Source of the DNA: Maridesulfovibrio ferrireducens
GTDB lineage: Bacteria; Desulfobacterota; Desulfovibrionia; Desulfovibrionales; Desulfovibrionaceae
DNA length: 64,000 nt
Assembly: GCF_016342405.1 (NCBI RefSeq)
Contig: NZ_JAEINN010000016.1
Location: 55,969 to 119,968 of the forward strand
Direction of reading: 5' to 3'
Position numbers and translations under genes: made by a program. Of the stretch, positions 18,362 through 27,177 are shown in pieces. How positions within the stretch are numbered: the stretch's first letter is position 1; the number at the start of each line of letters is the position of its first letter. The notes beneath the pieces were generated by a model. That model did not search any database, was not told where the DNA came from, and saw nothing but the letters and a program-made list of their open reading frames with translations.

Positions 18362-18946
18362 ATGGGCTATATACATCCAACCGCAGATATTGATTCAACG
18401 GCAACTCTCGGCGACAAAACTTATATATGGCAAAATGTTCAAGTCCGAGCACAAGCCATCGTTGGATCAGATTGCATCATAGGCAAGGGAGCATTTATTG
18501 ACTTCGGGGCAGTAGTTGGTAACAAAGTAAAAATTCAAAATTATTCCAATATCTTCAGAGGAGTTACCCTTGAAGATGGTGTCTTTATTGGCCCCTCTGT
18601 CTCCTTTACTAATGATATGTTTCCAAGAGCAGTAAACAAAGATGGATCCTTAATGGATATCAGCGATTGGAAATGCTATAAAACATTAGTGAAAACAGGT
18701 GCAGGAATAGGCGCAGGTTCCATCATTGTATGCAACAATACAATTGGAAAATGGGCGATTATTGGAGCAGGAAGCGTTGTAACTCGTGACGTTCCTGATT
18801 ATGGACTAGTTTACGGAAACCCAGCACGTCTTAAAGGTTACGTCTGTCCTTGCGGCAATAAATTTTCCATTGGACCAACTGATGAACTAAACGTCAAATT
18901 AACTTGTAAGTTTTGTGACAAATCCATCATAATAAATAAAAAATAA
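18362..18946 (+). CDS. Left-handed beta-helix N-acetyltransferase (WbpD/WlbB-like) with C-terminal zinc ribbon
   Basis: The 194-residue protein shows hexapeptide repeats from about residue 3 to 155 (IHPTADIDSTATLGDKTYIWQ; GAGIGAGS; WAIIGAGSVVTRDV; GNPARLKGYVC). This is the profile of the WbpD/WlbB group that acetylates the 3-amino group of UDP-GlcNAc3N-uronate. A C-terminal tail with CPCGNKF and CKFCDKS forms a likely zinc ribbon. With the Gfo/Idh/MocA protein at 20586 (WbpB/WlbA-like) it suggests part of a 3-amino-sugar pathway, but the matching WbpA dehydrogenase and WbpE aminotransferase are not in the window. Confidence 0.8.
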   Translation: MGYIHPTADIDSTATLGDKTYIWQNVQVRAQAIVGSDCIIGKGAFIDFGAVVGNKVKIQNYSNIFRGVTLEDGVFIGPSVSFTNDMFPRAVNKDGSLMDISDWKCYKTLVKTGAGIGAGSIIVCNNTIGKWAIIGAGSVVTRDVPDYGLVYGNPARLKGYVCPCGNKFSIGPTDELNVKLTCKFCDKSIIINKK

Positions 18947-18962
18947 AACGTACAGGAATCAA

Positions 18963-19703
18963 ATGTTTACTCACAGTGATTATATAAATTTTTTGAATAC
19001 TATTAGCAAAACAACTAAGACTCACCTTTTTAAAAATTTTACATGGAATGTTCCAGGATTGATACTTCGACACGACGTAGACATTTCCATAGACTATTGT
19101 TTACGATTAGTTGAAAAGGAATATGATTTAGGTATTGTTTCTACTAATTTTATAATGGTAACATCTCCACTTTATAACCCACTTGCCTTAAATAATACTC
19201 GATCTTTGCAAAAGATTGTAGAGTTAGGAAGTGAAGTAGCTCTACATTTTGACCCGACTTGCTACCCGGGAGCGAGTAATGAAGAATTACTTGCTTGCGT
19301 TGTAAAGGAAGCAGCAGTTCTTGAAAATATTATTGACCAAAAAATTTGCTCAATAAGTCTACATTGCCCATCAATACATGGTCAATTTCCTGTTTTTAAA
19401 AACTATATAAATGCCTATGACCCCTCTTTTTTTTCAGATGAAAACTATATCTCAGACTCCTGCATGTCTTTCCGAGGCAAAGACCCATTAGAATGGCTTC
19501 ATCTATCAAAAACCAAACCTGTTCAAATGCTGCTGCACCCATTACATTATCAAACTGAATCGCCCAATTACCAATCTATTTTTGAAAACTTTATTAACCA
19601 ACGTAATGTCGTACTTAACGACCTGTTTACACTTAGTCCTGCGTTTGTTCGCGACATAGGAAAATTTCCTTTATTTAATATTAATACTATAAAGAAGAGT
19701 TAA
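18963..19703 (+). CDS. Polysaccharide deacetylase-like protein (RHDVD type)
   Basis: The 246-residue protein has the metal-site motif LRHDVDISID near residues 35-44, typical of a divergent NodB-fold group found in glycan loci. Later histidines (LHFDPTCYP near 98, SLHCPSIHG near 138, LLHPLHY near 192) could complete the metal site. There is no signal peptide. It probably hydrolyses an N-acyl group on a nucleotide sugar or lipid-linked intermediate, but the reaction is not demonstrated for this type. Confidence 0.6.
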   Translation: MFTHSDYINFLNTISKTTKTHLFKNFTWNVPGLILRHDVDISIDYCLRLVEKEYDLGIVSTNFIMVTSPLYNPLALNNTRSLQKIVELGSEVALHFDPTCYPGASNEELLACVVKEAAVLENIIDQKICSISLHCPSIHGQFPVFKNYINAYDPSFFSDENYISDSCMSFRGKDPLEWLHLSKTKPVQMLLHPLHYQTESPNYQSIFENFINQRNVVLNDLFTLSPAFVRDIGKFPLFNINTIKKS

Positions 19704-19758
19704 CTGGCGCACTATTTCAACAAAACCAGATTACTACTTAAAAAAACATTGAGGACTT

Positions 19759-20535
19759 ATGAGTCAAAGCAACTACACAGATAATAGCATTAATACCAAT
19801 AGCTCCGCCCTCGAACATCGAGCAAATTTGAACAACAAATTAGCTCAACACAACTTAGAGGAGTGGATCTTTTCTCATTGCGCATATCAAAAAGGAATAC
19901 GAGTTCTTGACATCGGTTGCGGAAGAGGAAAACAGTCCTTGCACCTTGCTGCCTTGCTGGAAGGTGACGTACAAATTACAGCTCTCGATGCTTCAAACGA
20001 ATCTTTAAAAATTGTTGAAGAAAACGCCCAGCAACTTAACTACAAAAAAATCATTACAAAACAAATGAATTTTAATGATTTTGATATATCAGACGAAGAA
20101 CCTTATAACTTGATAATGTCTGCGTATGCTATTTATTACGCCAATGATCTTGTAAATTTTATTTGTGAACTAAAAAAGAAACTAGCCGTTGGAGGCGAAA
20201 TATTTATTTGCGGTTTTGGAGCTGGAACAAATCGAGAAGTCTCCACTATTTCAAGCAAATACACTTCCCACAATATGGCTGCTCATATTGAAGATTTTAT
20301 TTCCTCTGAACAACTTACTCTTCTAAAAGAAGAATTCAGTTACTGTGAACTTGTTAGACTTCATAATGAAATTTCTTTTCAAGACTTACAGACGTTTCTT
20401 GACTGGTGGAGAAATCATGGTTCATACATCAAAGAAATAGATGCAAAGGTTGCTTCCGAAGTTCAGGAAATTTTTAAAAATGAAGAATCTTTTATTGTTA
20501 GCAAAGAAGTTTTAGGACTTAAATTATCAAAATAA
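19759..20535 (+). CDS. Class I SAM-dependent methyltransferase
   Basis: The 258-residue protein has VLDIGCGRGKQSLHLAALL near residue 49 and an acidic TALDASNESL downstream, so the SAM-binding core is intact. It has a central NLIMSAYAIYYAND motif and a family-specific C-terminus of about 60 residues. The acceptor is unknown; sugar O- or N-methylation fits the context. A GAGG sequence precedes the ATG. It is AT-rich like its neighbours. Confidence 0.8.
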   Translation: MSQSNYTDNSINTNSSALEHRANLNNKLAQHNLEEWIFSHCAYQKGIRVLDIGCGRGKQSLHLAALLEGDVQITALDASNESLKIVEENAQQLNYKKIITKQMNFNDFDISDEEPYNLIMSAYAIYYANDLVNFICELKKKLAVGGEIFICGFGAGTNREVSTISSKYTSHNMAAHIEDFISSEQLTLLKEEFSYCELVRLHNEISFQDLQTFLDWWRNHGSYIKEIDAKVASEVQEIFKNEESFIVSKEVLGLKLSK

Positions 20536-20585
20536 TTTCTATAAACAATATCAATTAAACCTTACATCCTTATAGGAACTAAAAT

Positions 20586-21581
20586 ATGAAAGTTGCAGTA
20601 ATCGGAACTGGCTCTATGGGACAAAACCATGTCCGTCTTTATTCAGATATATCTGGTTGTGAACTCGTTGGAATTGCGGATCAAAATGCCAAACAAACCT
20701 CACGCTTAACCTCATTATACGGCGGAAGAGCATACTCAGACTATAAAGAACTTATAGAAAAAGAAAAACCTGACGCTGTTACAATAGCGCTACCTACATT
20801 CTTGCACAAACAAGTAACTATGGATTGTTTAGATGCAGGAATCCATGTTTTAGTTGAAAAACCTATCGCTAAAACAGTAGAAGAAGCGCGAGAAATGATT
20901 GATAAAGCTAAACAAGTAGGGAAAACACTTCAAGTTGGTCATATTGAAAGATTTAACCCAGCTATCCAGCAACTTAAAGAACGCATTGCCGATGGACAGC
21001 TAGGAAATATTTTCACAATTCATTCCCGCAGACAATCTCCATACCCGGGAAGAATTACCGATGTTGGGGTTGCAAGTGACCTTGCTACGCATGAACTCGA
21101 TATGATGCGTAATTTATCTCAGTCTGAAGTCACTACCATGACGGCTGAAGTTTCAAAGGTTATGAACACTGATAATGAAGATATTGTTTTTGGACTCCTT
21201 CGTTTCAATAACGGAATACTTGGTATTTTAGATGTAAACTGGGTAACTCCTACAAAAGTACGTAAAGTAGCAGTCACAGGTGAAAATGGTATGTTCACTG
21301 TTGACTACCTTAACCAGACTCTTTCTTTCCATTCAAATTATGCAGCAGAGCAAAATGAAACTAAAAATGAATGGTTTACTACTAAATTTGGTGTATCTGA
21401 AGGAGATTACACTAGTTTTAGAGTTGAAAAAAAGGAACCGTTACGTGTTGAAATAGAAGCATTCCTAGAATGTTGCAAAAAAGGCGAAACTCCTCTTGTT
21501 ACAGGAGAAGACGGCCTTGAAGCTCTCACTCTCGCTCTTAAAATTATTGAATGCGGTGACAATTGCAAATGCAAAAGGTAA
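20586..21581 (+). CDS. Gfo/Idh/MocA-family oxidoreductase
   Basis: The 331-residue NAD(P)-dependent protein opens with VAVIGTGSMGQNHVRLY (Rossmann GxGxxG) and has the EKPIAKT motif near 95, where the lysine is catalytic in this family, followed by GHIERFNPA. Members next to WbpD-like acetyltransferases usually oxidise a nucleotide sugar at C3 (WbpB/WlbA type), which fits the neighbour at 18362. It is clearly less AT-rich than the preceding genes. It overlaps the next CDS by 13 bases. Confidence 0.85.
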   Translation: MKVAVIGTGSMGQNHVRLYSDISGCELVGIADQNAKQTSRLTSLYGGRAYSDYKELIEKEKPDAVTIALPTFLHKQVTMDCLDAGIHVLVEKPIAKTVEEAREMIDKAKQVGKTLQVGHIERFNPAIQQLKERIADGQLGNIFTIHSRRQSPYPGRITDVGVASDLATHELDMMRNLSQSEVTTMTAEVSKVMNTDNEDIVFGLLRFNNGILGILDVNWVTPTKVRKVAVTGENGMFTVDYLNQTLSFHSNYAAEQNETKNEWFTTKFGVSEGDYTSFRVEKKEPLRVEIEAFLECCKKGETPLVTGEDGLEALTLALKIIECGDNCKCKR

Positions 21582-22549
21582 TTACAGTGCGCCCATCAAT
21601 CAAAGGAAACACAATTTTGGTCACAGGTGGTGCCGGATTCATTGGCAGTCACCTCGTTGACCGATTACTTGATATGGAAGCAAAAGAGGTTATCATAATT
21701 GATAACCTCTTTCTTGGAAGTGAAGAAAATTTAGCGGATGCAATTTCTCGTGGGGCAATTCTTTACAAAGATGATGCAGAATTTGCGACCTCACTCGAAT
21801 ATATTTTTGAGCGTCATGACATTGATATAGTTTTCAACTGCGCTACAAAAGCTCTAAATTATTCTTTCATGAATCCATCAAATTCGTTTGAGACAAATAC
21901 CAAAGTAGTTCTTAATTTACTTGAACTTCAACGCAAAAAAGCATTCTCTACTCTCTGCCATTTCTCAACGTCTGAAGTTTATGGAACGGCTGTATATGAA
22001 CCGATGGACGAAGATCATCCTCGCAATCCAACGACTCTTTACGCAGCGGGTAAAGCTGCTGCGGATTTAGCTGTTGAAACATACGTTAGAATGTATGATC
22101 TGGATGCATTCATTATCCGCCCATTCAACAACTACGGACCACGTCAGAATTTCAAGGGGGAAATGGCCGGCGTTATCCCTATTACAGCTTTTCGCGTCCT
22201 TAATGACCTACCGCTTGAAATCCACGGAACAGGTTCTCAGAGTCGCGATTTCATCTACGTGCATGACACAGTAGATGCGATTGTTAATGTTTATGATAAA
22301 CTTCCCAAGGGTGAGTCTGTAAACATTTCAACTCACAATCAGGTGAGTATTAAAGAAGTAATTGAAACAATCGCGCATGAAATGGAATACAAGGGCGAAA
22401 TTCTGCGTAAACCTGCTAGAAACTCTGATGTTTTTTGCCATAATGCAAGTAATGACAAATTAAACTCATTAATAGAATTTAATTTAACTCCATTTTCAGA
22501 AGGGCTTAAAAAAAGTATTCATTGGTATATTGCAGCTATTAAAAACTGA
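21569..22549 (+). CDS. NAD-dependent nucleotide-sugar epimerase/dehydratase
   Basis: I use ATG 21569; a TTG two codons upstream is less likely. The 326-residue extended SDR has ILVTGGAGFIGSHLVDRLL, STSEVYG and the catalytic YAAGK pair, then RPFNNYGPRQN and RDFIYVHDTVDAI, the classic layout of UDP-glucose/UDP-glucuronate 4-epimerases and dTDP-glucose 4,6-dehydratases. Substrate specificity cannot be fixed from motifs. It is the last gene of the + strand glycan locus. Confidence 0.85.
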   Translation: MQKVITVRPSIKGNTILVTGGAGFIGSHLVDRLLDMEAKEVIIIDNLFLGSEENLADAISRGAILYKDDAEFATSLEYIFERHDIDIVFNCATKALNYSFMNPSNSFETNTKVVLNLLELQRKKAFSTLCHFSTSEVYGTAVYEPMDEDHPRNPTTLYAAGKAAADLAVETYVRMYDLDAFIIRPFNNYGPRQNFKGEMAGVIPITAFRVLNDLPLEIHGTGSQSRDFIYVHDTVDAIVNVYDKLPKGESVNISTHNQVSIKEVIETIAHEMEYKGEILRKPARNSDVFCHNASNDKLNSLIEFNLTPFSEGLKKSIHWYIAAIKN

Positions 22550-22570
22550 GAAGAGTCACAAAAAGATTCC

Positions 22571-22622
22571 CGTTGCTACGACGCTTTGTCGGAAACATAA
22601 AATAAGCAACGTAAGTTTTTAT
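22571..22622 (+). terminator. Probable terminator-like stem at end of the glycan locus
   Basis: CGTTGCT at 22571-22577 pairs with AGCAACG at 22605-22611. A small inner hairpin CGAC/GTCG (22579-22591) lies inside the loop, and a short T-run follows at 22616-22620. The long loop makes it a weaker candidate than the other terminators here. Confidence 0.4.
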
Positions 22623-22780
22623 AACTGGCGTGCAAAAAATGGAGGTATAAATGCGTTTCTGATGGCACGCGTGGAAGAATTTAAACAAAATTTTGAATGA
22701 GCCCATCAGCTTGGCGTAATCTTAAAAATAACCTTCTCGATAGCTGTTTTTATATTAAGTCGCGACTTTTTGCTAAACGA

Positions 22781-24847
22781 TTACTCAGAAGACTTGCAAT
22801 CGATATCATCTTTATCCTGAGATAATAAAGGATTGCCATACTTTTCAATCCATTTTTTAGCCAAATACCTTGCTCCGACATAATTAAGATGATTTGTATC
22901 ACCATACAAAAGTATCCCATCCACAACAGAAGAACAATTACCCGCTGCATTCTCGGGACAAATTAAGAGCTTTGGATCAATAACAACCATAGTAGGATAA
23001 TCTTTTTTTAACGAATCAATGACGTCGTCTTCAATCTTATGGTTATTCTTTACAGTCTGTACCGCAACGCTCGTTTTTAAGTCAGTTTTGAACACTGCAT
23101 TTTTTAAGACATTTAATCCGGGAGCACCTTGTAAGAAAGGGACATCCTTAAAGATAACTGGGATCTTTCCATTTTCAACTATAAAAGAAACACTATCACG
23201 AAGCCCACGGGCGAAGTTCTTTTCATTTACTTCTATAATATCGCCAGACAATACTTCATCTTTATATTTCATTATCTCTGGGTTTATTTTGTCGCCATAA
23301 ATTCTAGAATAATAAAACCCCGCCACAAAGACATACTCCAAGTCAGGGTCAGTTATTAACTGGCTCCAATACTCATTCATAGCTGTCTTATCTTTACGTA
23401 ACACCCTTTCTTTATGTGAATTCCTGTCATAATAAATAATATTTCTTAAATATGGAGTGCTATCTCGCGTGACCTGTATTCCCTTTATCCCCGCTTGAGC
23501 ACAAAGGACTTCGATAAATGGACGAAGCCGCGTTGCATGTGAATCTCCAATTAGAATTGCCTTAATCCCCCCGGAGAGTTCGTCGCCCCACAAAGTATCC
23601 TCATTGACTATATGCTCATTGGAAGGAGAATTTTTCCCATACTGACCGACTAAAAGAGATTTATCATCTGGTCCTGAAGTTCTTAGCAAAGCCTGAACCG
23701 AGTCTGAAAATCTAGAAGGAAAACCATTTCCGAACAGTATAATTATATAAAATAAAAAACTCACAACTGCTGGAATAATAAAAAGACGAACAAACAAAAC
23801 TCTAAAACTGGTTTTACTCTTTCGAAATGGGACCTCAATAAACTTATACGACAGTATAGACAGCAAAAAGCTCAATGCAATTGCAACCCACCTATTTTCT
23901 TCTATCGAACATCCAGTATAAGCTAAAAACGCAAAAAATGGCCAATGCCACAGATATAAAGAATAAGAAAGCTTACCCACCCAAACCATAGGACCGAAGG
24001 TCAACAAAGATGTTGCAAAATTGCCATTCCCAGCTTTAGGCAACACGATCAAAGCAGCCCCCAAACATGGCCACAAAGCATTTATCCCTGGATAAGGAAT
24101 ATTTTCTTTATATAAAACAGATGGAACAATTATCAGAGTAAGGCCCACCAAAGTAGCCAGAATCGGCCAGATTTTACTCAACTTTCCAGGAAAAACAATT
24201 GGAACGCGAAAACTGATAGCAATAGCGCCCCCAAGAAACAGCTCAAAAGCTCTTGCAGGTATCATATAAAAAGCGAACTCGGGAAAACGAACGAGATATT
24301 GGGAGACAGCTAACAGAAGGATAGTGAGCAAAAATAAAATTATTTTATGAAATCTAGCATGGATGAATCTGTAGGCTACGTACAAAACTGAGGGCCAAAT
24401 AAAATAGAACTGTTCTTCAACAGACAAAGACCATGTATGGGTAAGCGGAAATTCCTTTACATAACCACGCCAATACCCACCAAAAAACTTCCAGAAAAAA
24501 TAATTTGACCACGAGGTAATAGAAGCAAACTGAGCTTCAGCAAATTCCTTGAGATTATCAGGAAATAAAAAGAAGAAACTCGTGACAGAAACAACCAAAA
24601 GCATACACAGGAGAGCAGGAAGAATTCTTTTGATCCTTCGCAAATAAAAATTTTTAAAACTAAAACAATTATTATCAATTTCATTTATTATTATCGAAGA
24701 AATAAGATATCCGGAAATAACAAAAAAAACATCAACTCCTATAAATCCCCCCTCAAATATAGAAAATTTTGCATGCGATAAGACTACCAATAGAACGGCA
24801 ACAGCTCTTAACCCATCAATATCTTTTCTGTAAGGGAGTGAACTCAT
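22781..24847 (-). CDS. OafA/YrhL-type membrane acyltransferase fused to an SGNH domain
   Basis: The 688-residue protein has an acyltransferase-3 domain of about ten membrane helices from residue 1 to about 370, starting with YRKDIDGLRAVAVLLVVLSH (the conserved R/H region) and GFIGVDVFFVISGYLI. The periplasmic SGNH domain has AILIGDSHATRLRPF near 430 and DTNHLNYVGARYLA near 665. Such fusions O-acetylate surface polysaccharides or glycans. It is 117 bases downstream of the sequon-rich surface protein, with a terminator-like stem between them. Confidence 0.9.
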   Translation of the reverse strand: MSSLPYRKDIDGLRAVAVLLVVLSHAKFSIFEGGFIGVDVFFVISGYLISSIIINEIDNNCFSFKNFYLRRIKRILPALLCMLLVVSVTSFFFLFPDNLKEFAEAQFASITSWSNYFFWKFFGGYWRGYVKEFPLTHTWSLSVEEQFYFIWPSVLYVAYRFIHARFHKIILFLLTILLLAVSQYLVRFPEFAFYMIPARAFELFLGGAIAISFRVPIVFPGKLSKIWPILATLVGLTLIIVPSVLYKENIPYPGINALWPCLGAALIVLPKAGNGNFATSLLTFGPMVWVGKLSYSLYLWHWPFFAFLAYTGCSIEENRWVAIALSFLLSILSYKFIEVPFRKSKTSFRVLFVRLFIIPAVVSFLFYIIILFGNGFPSRFSDSVQALLRTSGPDDKSLLVGQYGKNSPSNEHIVNEDTLWGDELSGGIKAILIGDSHATRLRPFIEVLCAQAGIKGIQVTRDSTPYLRNIIYYDRNSHKERVLRKDKTAMNEYWSQLITDPDLEYVFVAGFYYSRIYGDKINPEIMKYKDEVLSGDIIEVNEKNFARGLRDSVSFIVENGKIPVIFKDVPFLQGAPGLNVLKNAVFKTDLKTSVAVQTVKNNHKIEDDVIDSLKKDYPTMVVIDPKLLICPENAAGNCSSVVDGILLYGDTNHLNYVGARYLAKKWIEKYGNPLLSQDKDDIDCKSSE

Positions 24848-24897
24848 AATTTATAAGACGGGATTCGGGATTGAGTGGAATTGTAATATGGCACGAC

Positions 24898-24930
24898 AAT
24901 AAAGGAGAGCCGACACAAGGTCGACTCTCC
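24898..24930 (-). terminator. Terminator-like hairpin after the surface-protein gene
   Basis: On the - strand GGAGAGTCGAC is followed by GTCGGCTCTCC with a short loop and one mismatch, then TTTATTGT. It lies just past the stop of the 24965-27049 gene. It would reduce read-through into the acyltransferase gene. Confidence 0.6.
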
Positions 24931-24964
24931 ATAATAACCAAAAACTAAAACTTAATTAAAAGTC

Positions 24965-27049
24965 TTATTTTTTGAAACGGCTACGAACGATAGCAACCAT
25001 AGGAGCTAGCATCAGCAACAACCATTCCATACCAAATCCAGCAGCTGGGTTGAATACACAACCGGAAGAAGAGCTGCTGTCAGAAGTGGAAACGGAACCA
25101 AGTACGATTGGATCGAGAATCGCAAGCTTAGTACCCTTTGCGGAATCGTAAGTTCCATCATCTTTGATGACGTAGTTTACGAAGTAAGGGGTTCCTCCGC
25201 CAAGGTTTGTGCCCTGACCAACATAACCGTCACCAACCTGGGTAGAAATCCACCATGAACCTTCGGTAGAAGGAGTTGCTTTAGATGCGTAGTTGAAAGA
25301 GTGACTGCTCTTGCTTCCATCAGCCATAAGCTTGTAGAGACGCAAGTTGTTTACGTTGTCACCAATTCCGGTCAAACCGAACTGAATTGTGAGAATCGCA
25401 GATTCACTGTTTCTCTGAGTTCCAGCAACTGTTGCGTTAAATCCTTTTACTTCAGTGATAGGAACGAAAGAAGAAGGAAGTCCTGTCCAAGCAGCGTTAA
25501 GCTGTGTTTTGGAGTAAGCAGTTGCGTTGTTTGAGTAATAAGCTACGGCACCAGGAACAGTAACCTGCCATGCCATGGAAGCATTGTGCTGGTAAGCTGA
25601 ATTGCCTGAAAGAGCAGCAGCGCCTACAACAGCAGGTTTAGGAATAAGAAATGCAAGGCCAGCGCCAGTTTCAACAGTTCCGTTATAAGGAGTGTAGATA
25701 CCTACGCAGTATGAACCATCAGCAGCTTTCTTACCAATGAAGCTACCTTTGATGATATTTTTGCTATCAGTTCCATCAAGGATAGTCATGTTAGACTGTC
25801 CAGAAGCAAATACTTTGGAACCACCCTGTAGAGAGATGGTATCACCAGCAAGAGAGAGTTCAAAGCCATTAACTGTGGGGCTAGCGACAGTTCCAGGAAG
25901 AACATTAATGCGACCATCTACAACATATGAAGAGTCGACCGCAATGTTCATAAGACCTGCAGTTGCGTTACCAGCAACCTTAGTGTTCGCAGCGTATGAT
26001 TTGTTGTTACCAGCAAAAACAAGGAAGAAGGAGTGATCAGCAACGTAGCTTGAAGGAATTGTTGTTGCAGATTTAGTCATAACAACAAAAGCTCTGTCGC
26101 CTTCACTTGCATCATACATGTAACCTGTGATCAGGTTATTATCTTTATTAACGGTTGCGTTCTGAATAAGGTAAGCATCGCCGTTACGAAGACTTAAATA
26201 AGAAGATGTTTTTTCGATGGTGAAAGCAACTGGAGCAGTTGTTGTAGCAACAGCATCAATAGTTACAGCTGAAAGTTCTGCACTAGCAGTTGTTGCTGCT
26301 GAATCACCAAATGTAACTGTACCAAGAGCATAACCAGGAGTAGCTGTTGTTGCTTCTACACCGTATGCATAAACAGACCAAGTTGAACTGTAGATATCAG
26401 CAACTTTAGCGTTTACAGTAGTCTTAGCATCAAAGGTACCAGGCTCGTACATCATAACAAGGGAGTTACCAAACTGTTTTCCGTTTTGAACGCCAGCTGT
26501 TCCCTTTACTGTTGCGTTTGTAAAACCAACCATCAATTTTGCACCAGAAGTAGGAACTAAATTAAGAGTGGAGTTGGTAGCATTGTTGCTGCCAGTAAGA
26601 GCATTAGTTCCAAGCTGGTATGTACCATTTGTAAAGTATGTTTTTGGAACGGCATTCCAGTTAGACCAGATTACATCTGTACCTTTAGCTCTGAGGCGCA
26701 AGAAGGTCCAGTCAGAAAGGGCTGAGACAGAAGAGTTAAAAGAAGAAACAGAAGACTGAAGCGCACCAGCACTGATACCGGTTGCGTTTACAAGTGCGCC
26801 TGTAGCAGTACTATTAAAGTATGTAAAAGCAGAAGTAGAAAGTTTGCTTGTTCCAACTTTAATAGTTCTATTAGAGGAAAATCCTGTAATTACGAAACTT
26901 GGCTCAGCATAACCAGTAGAGAGCAAGATGCCGTTACCCAAAGCACCGGAAAGACCAGCAGGGGTATTAGCAGGAACAATGTAAGCAGCGAATGCGCTGG
27001 AAGCCACCAGCATAAGCGCTACTGTAAAAAGGCTAATGATTTTTTTCAT
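24965..27049 (-). CDS. Secreted sequon-rich surface protein with CTERM-like sorting tail
   Basis: The 694-residue protein begins with a signal peptide (KKIISLFTVALMLVASSAFA, cleavage likely after AFA). The body is Ala/Ser/Thr/Gly-rich with few charges, like S-layer or surface adhesin proteins, and has 16 N-X-S/T sequons, seven of them exactly NAT. None has Asp or Glu at -2. Only two cysteines are present. The tail is a Ser-rich linker, Gly-Cys (C664), NPAAGFGMEW, a hydrophobic helix (LLLMLAPMVAIV) and a basic end RSRFKK: the three-part plan of CTERM sorting signals. AGGAGA precedes the ATG and it has its own promoter-like sequence. An STT3 gene lies directly upstream. I do not recognise the body. 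Confidence 0.8.
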   Translation of the reverse strand: MKKIISLFTVALMLVASSAFAAYIVPANTPAGLSGALGNGILLSTGYAEPSFVITGFSSNRTIKVGTSKLSTSAFTYFNSTATGALVNATGISAGALQSSVSSFNSSVSALSDWTFLRLRAKGTDVIWSNWNAVPKTYFTNGTYQLGTNALTGSNNATNSTLNLVPTSGAKLMVGFTNATVKGTAGVQNGKQFGNSLVMMYEPGTFDAKTTVNAKVADIYSSTWSVYAYGVEATTATPGYALGTVTFGDSAATTASAELSAVTIDAVATTTAPVAFTIEKTSSYLSLRNGDAYLIQNATVNKDNNLITGYMYDASEGDRAFVVMTKSATTIPSSYVADHSFFLVFAGNNKSYAANTKVAGNATAGLMNIAVDSSYVVDGRINVLPGTVASPTVNGFELSLAGDTISLQGGSKVFASGQSNMTILDGTDSKNIIKGSFIGKKAADGSYCVGIYTPYNGTVETGAGLAFLIPKPAVVGAAALSGNSAYQHNASMAWQVTVPGAVAYYSNNATAYSKTQLNAAWTGLPSSFVPITEVKGFNATVAGTQRNSESAILTIQFGLTGIGDNVNNLRLYKLMADGSKSSHSFNYASKATPSTEGSWWISTQVGDGYVGQGTNLGGGTPYFVNYVIKDDGTYDSAKGTKLAILDPIVLGSVSTSDSSSSSGCVFNPAAGFGMEWLLLMLAPMVAIVRSRFKK

Positions 27050-27134
27050 TAAAAAAATCTCCTCATATTAAAATTACAAAAAACCGAAGACTGAAATGCC
27101 AATCATTTCAACCTCTTGGTCAAAATCAAATTAA

Positions 27135-27163
27135 ACATTACTCTAAAGACTCTTAAATTTCAA
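27135..27163 (-). promoter_or_regulatory. Sigma-70-like promoter for the surface-protein gene
   Basis: On the - strand TTGAAA (27163-27158) and TAATGT (27140-27135) are 17 bases apart, in the 128-base gap between the STT3 gene and the surface-protein gene. It would allow the structural protein to be made at a higher level than its processing enzymes. Confidence 0.5.
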
Positions 27164-27177
27164 GCTTATTTTGATTT

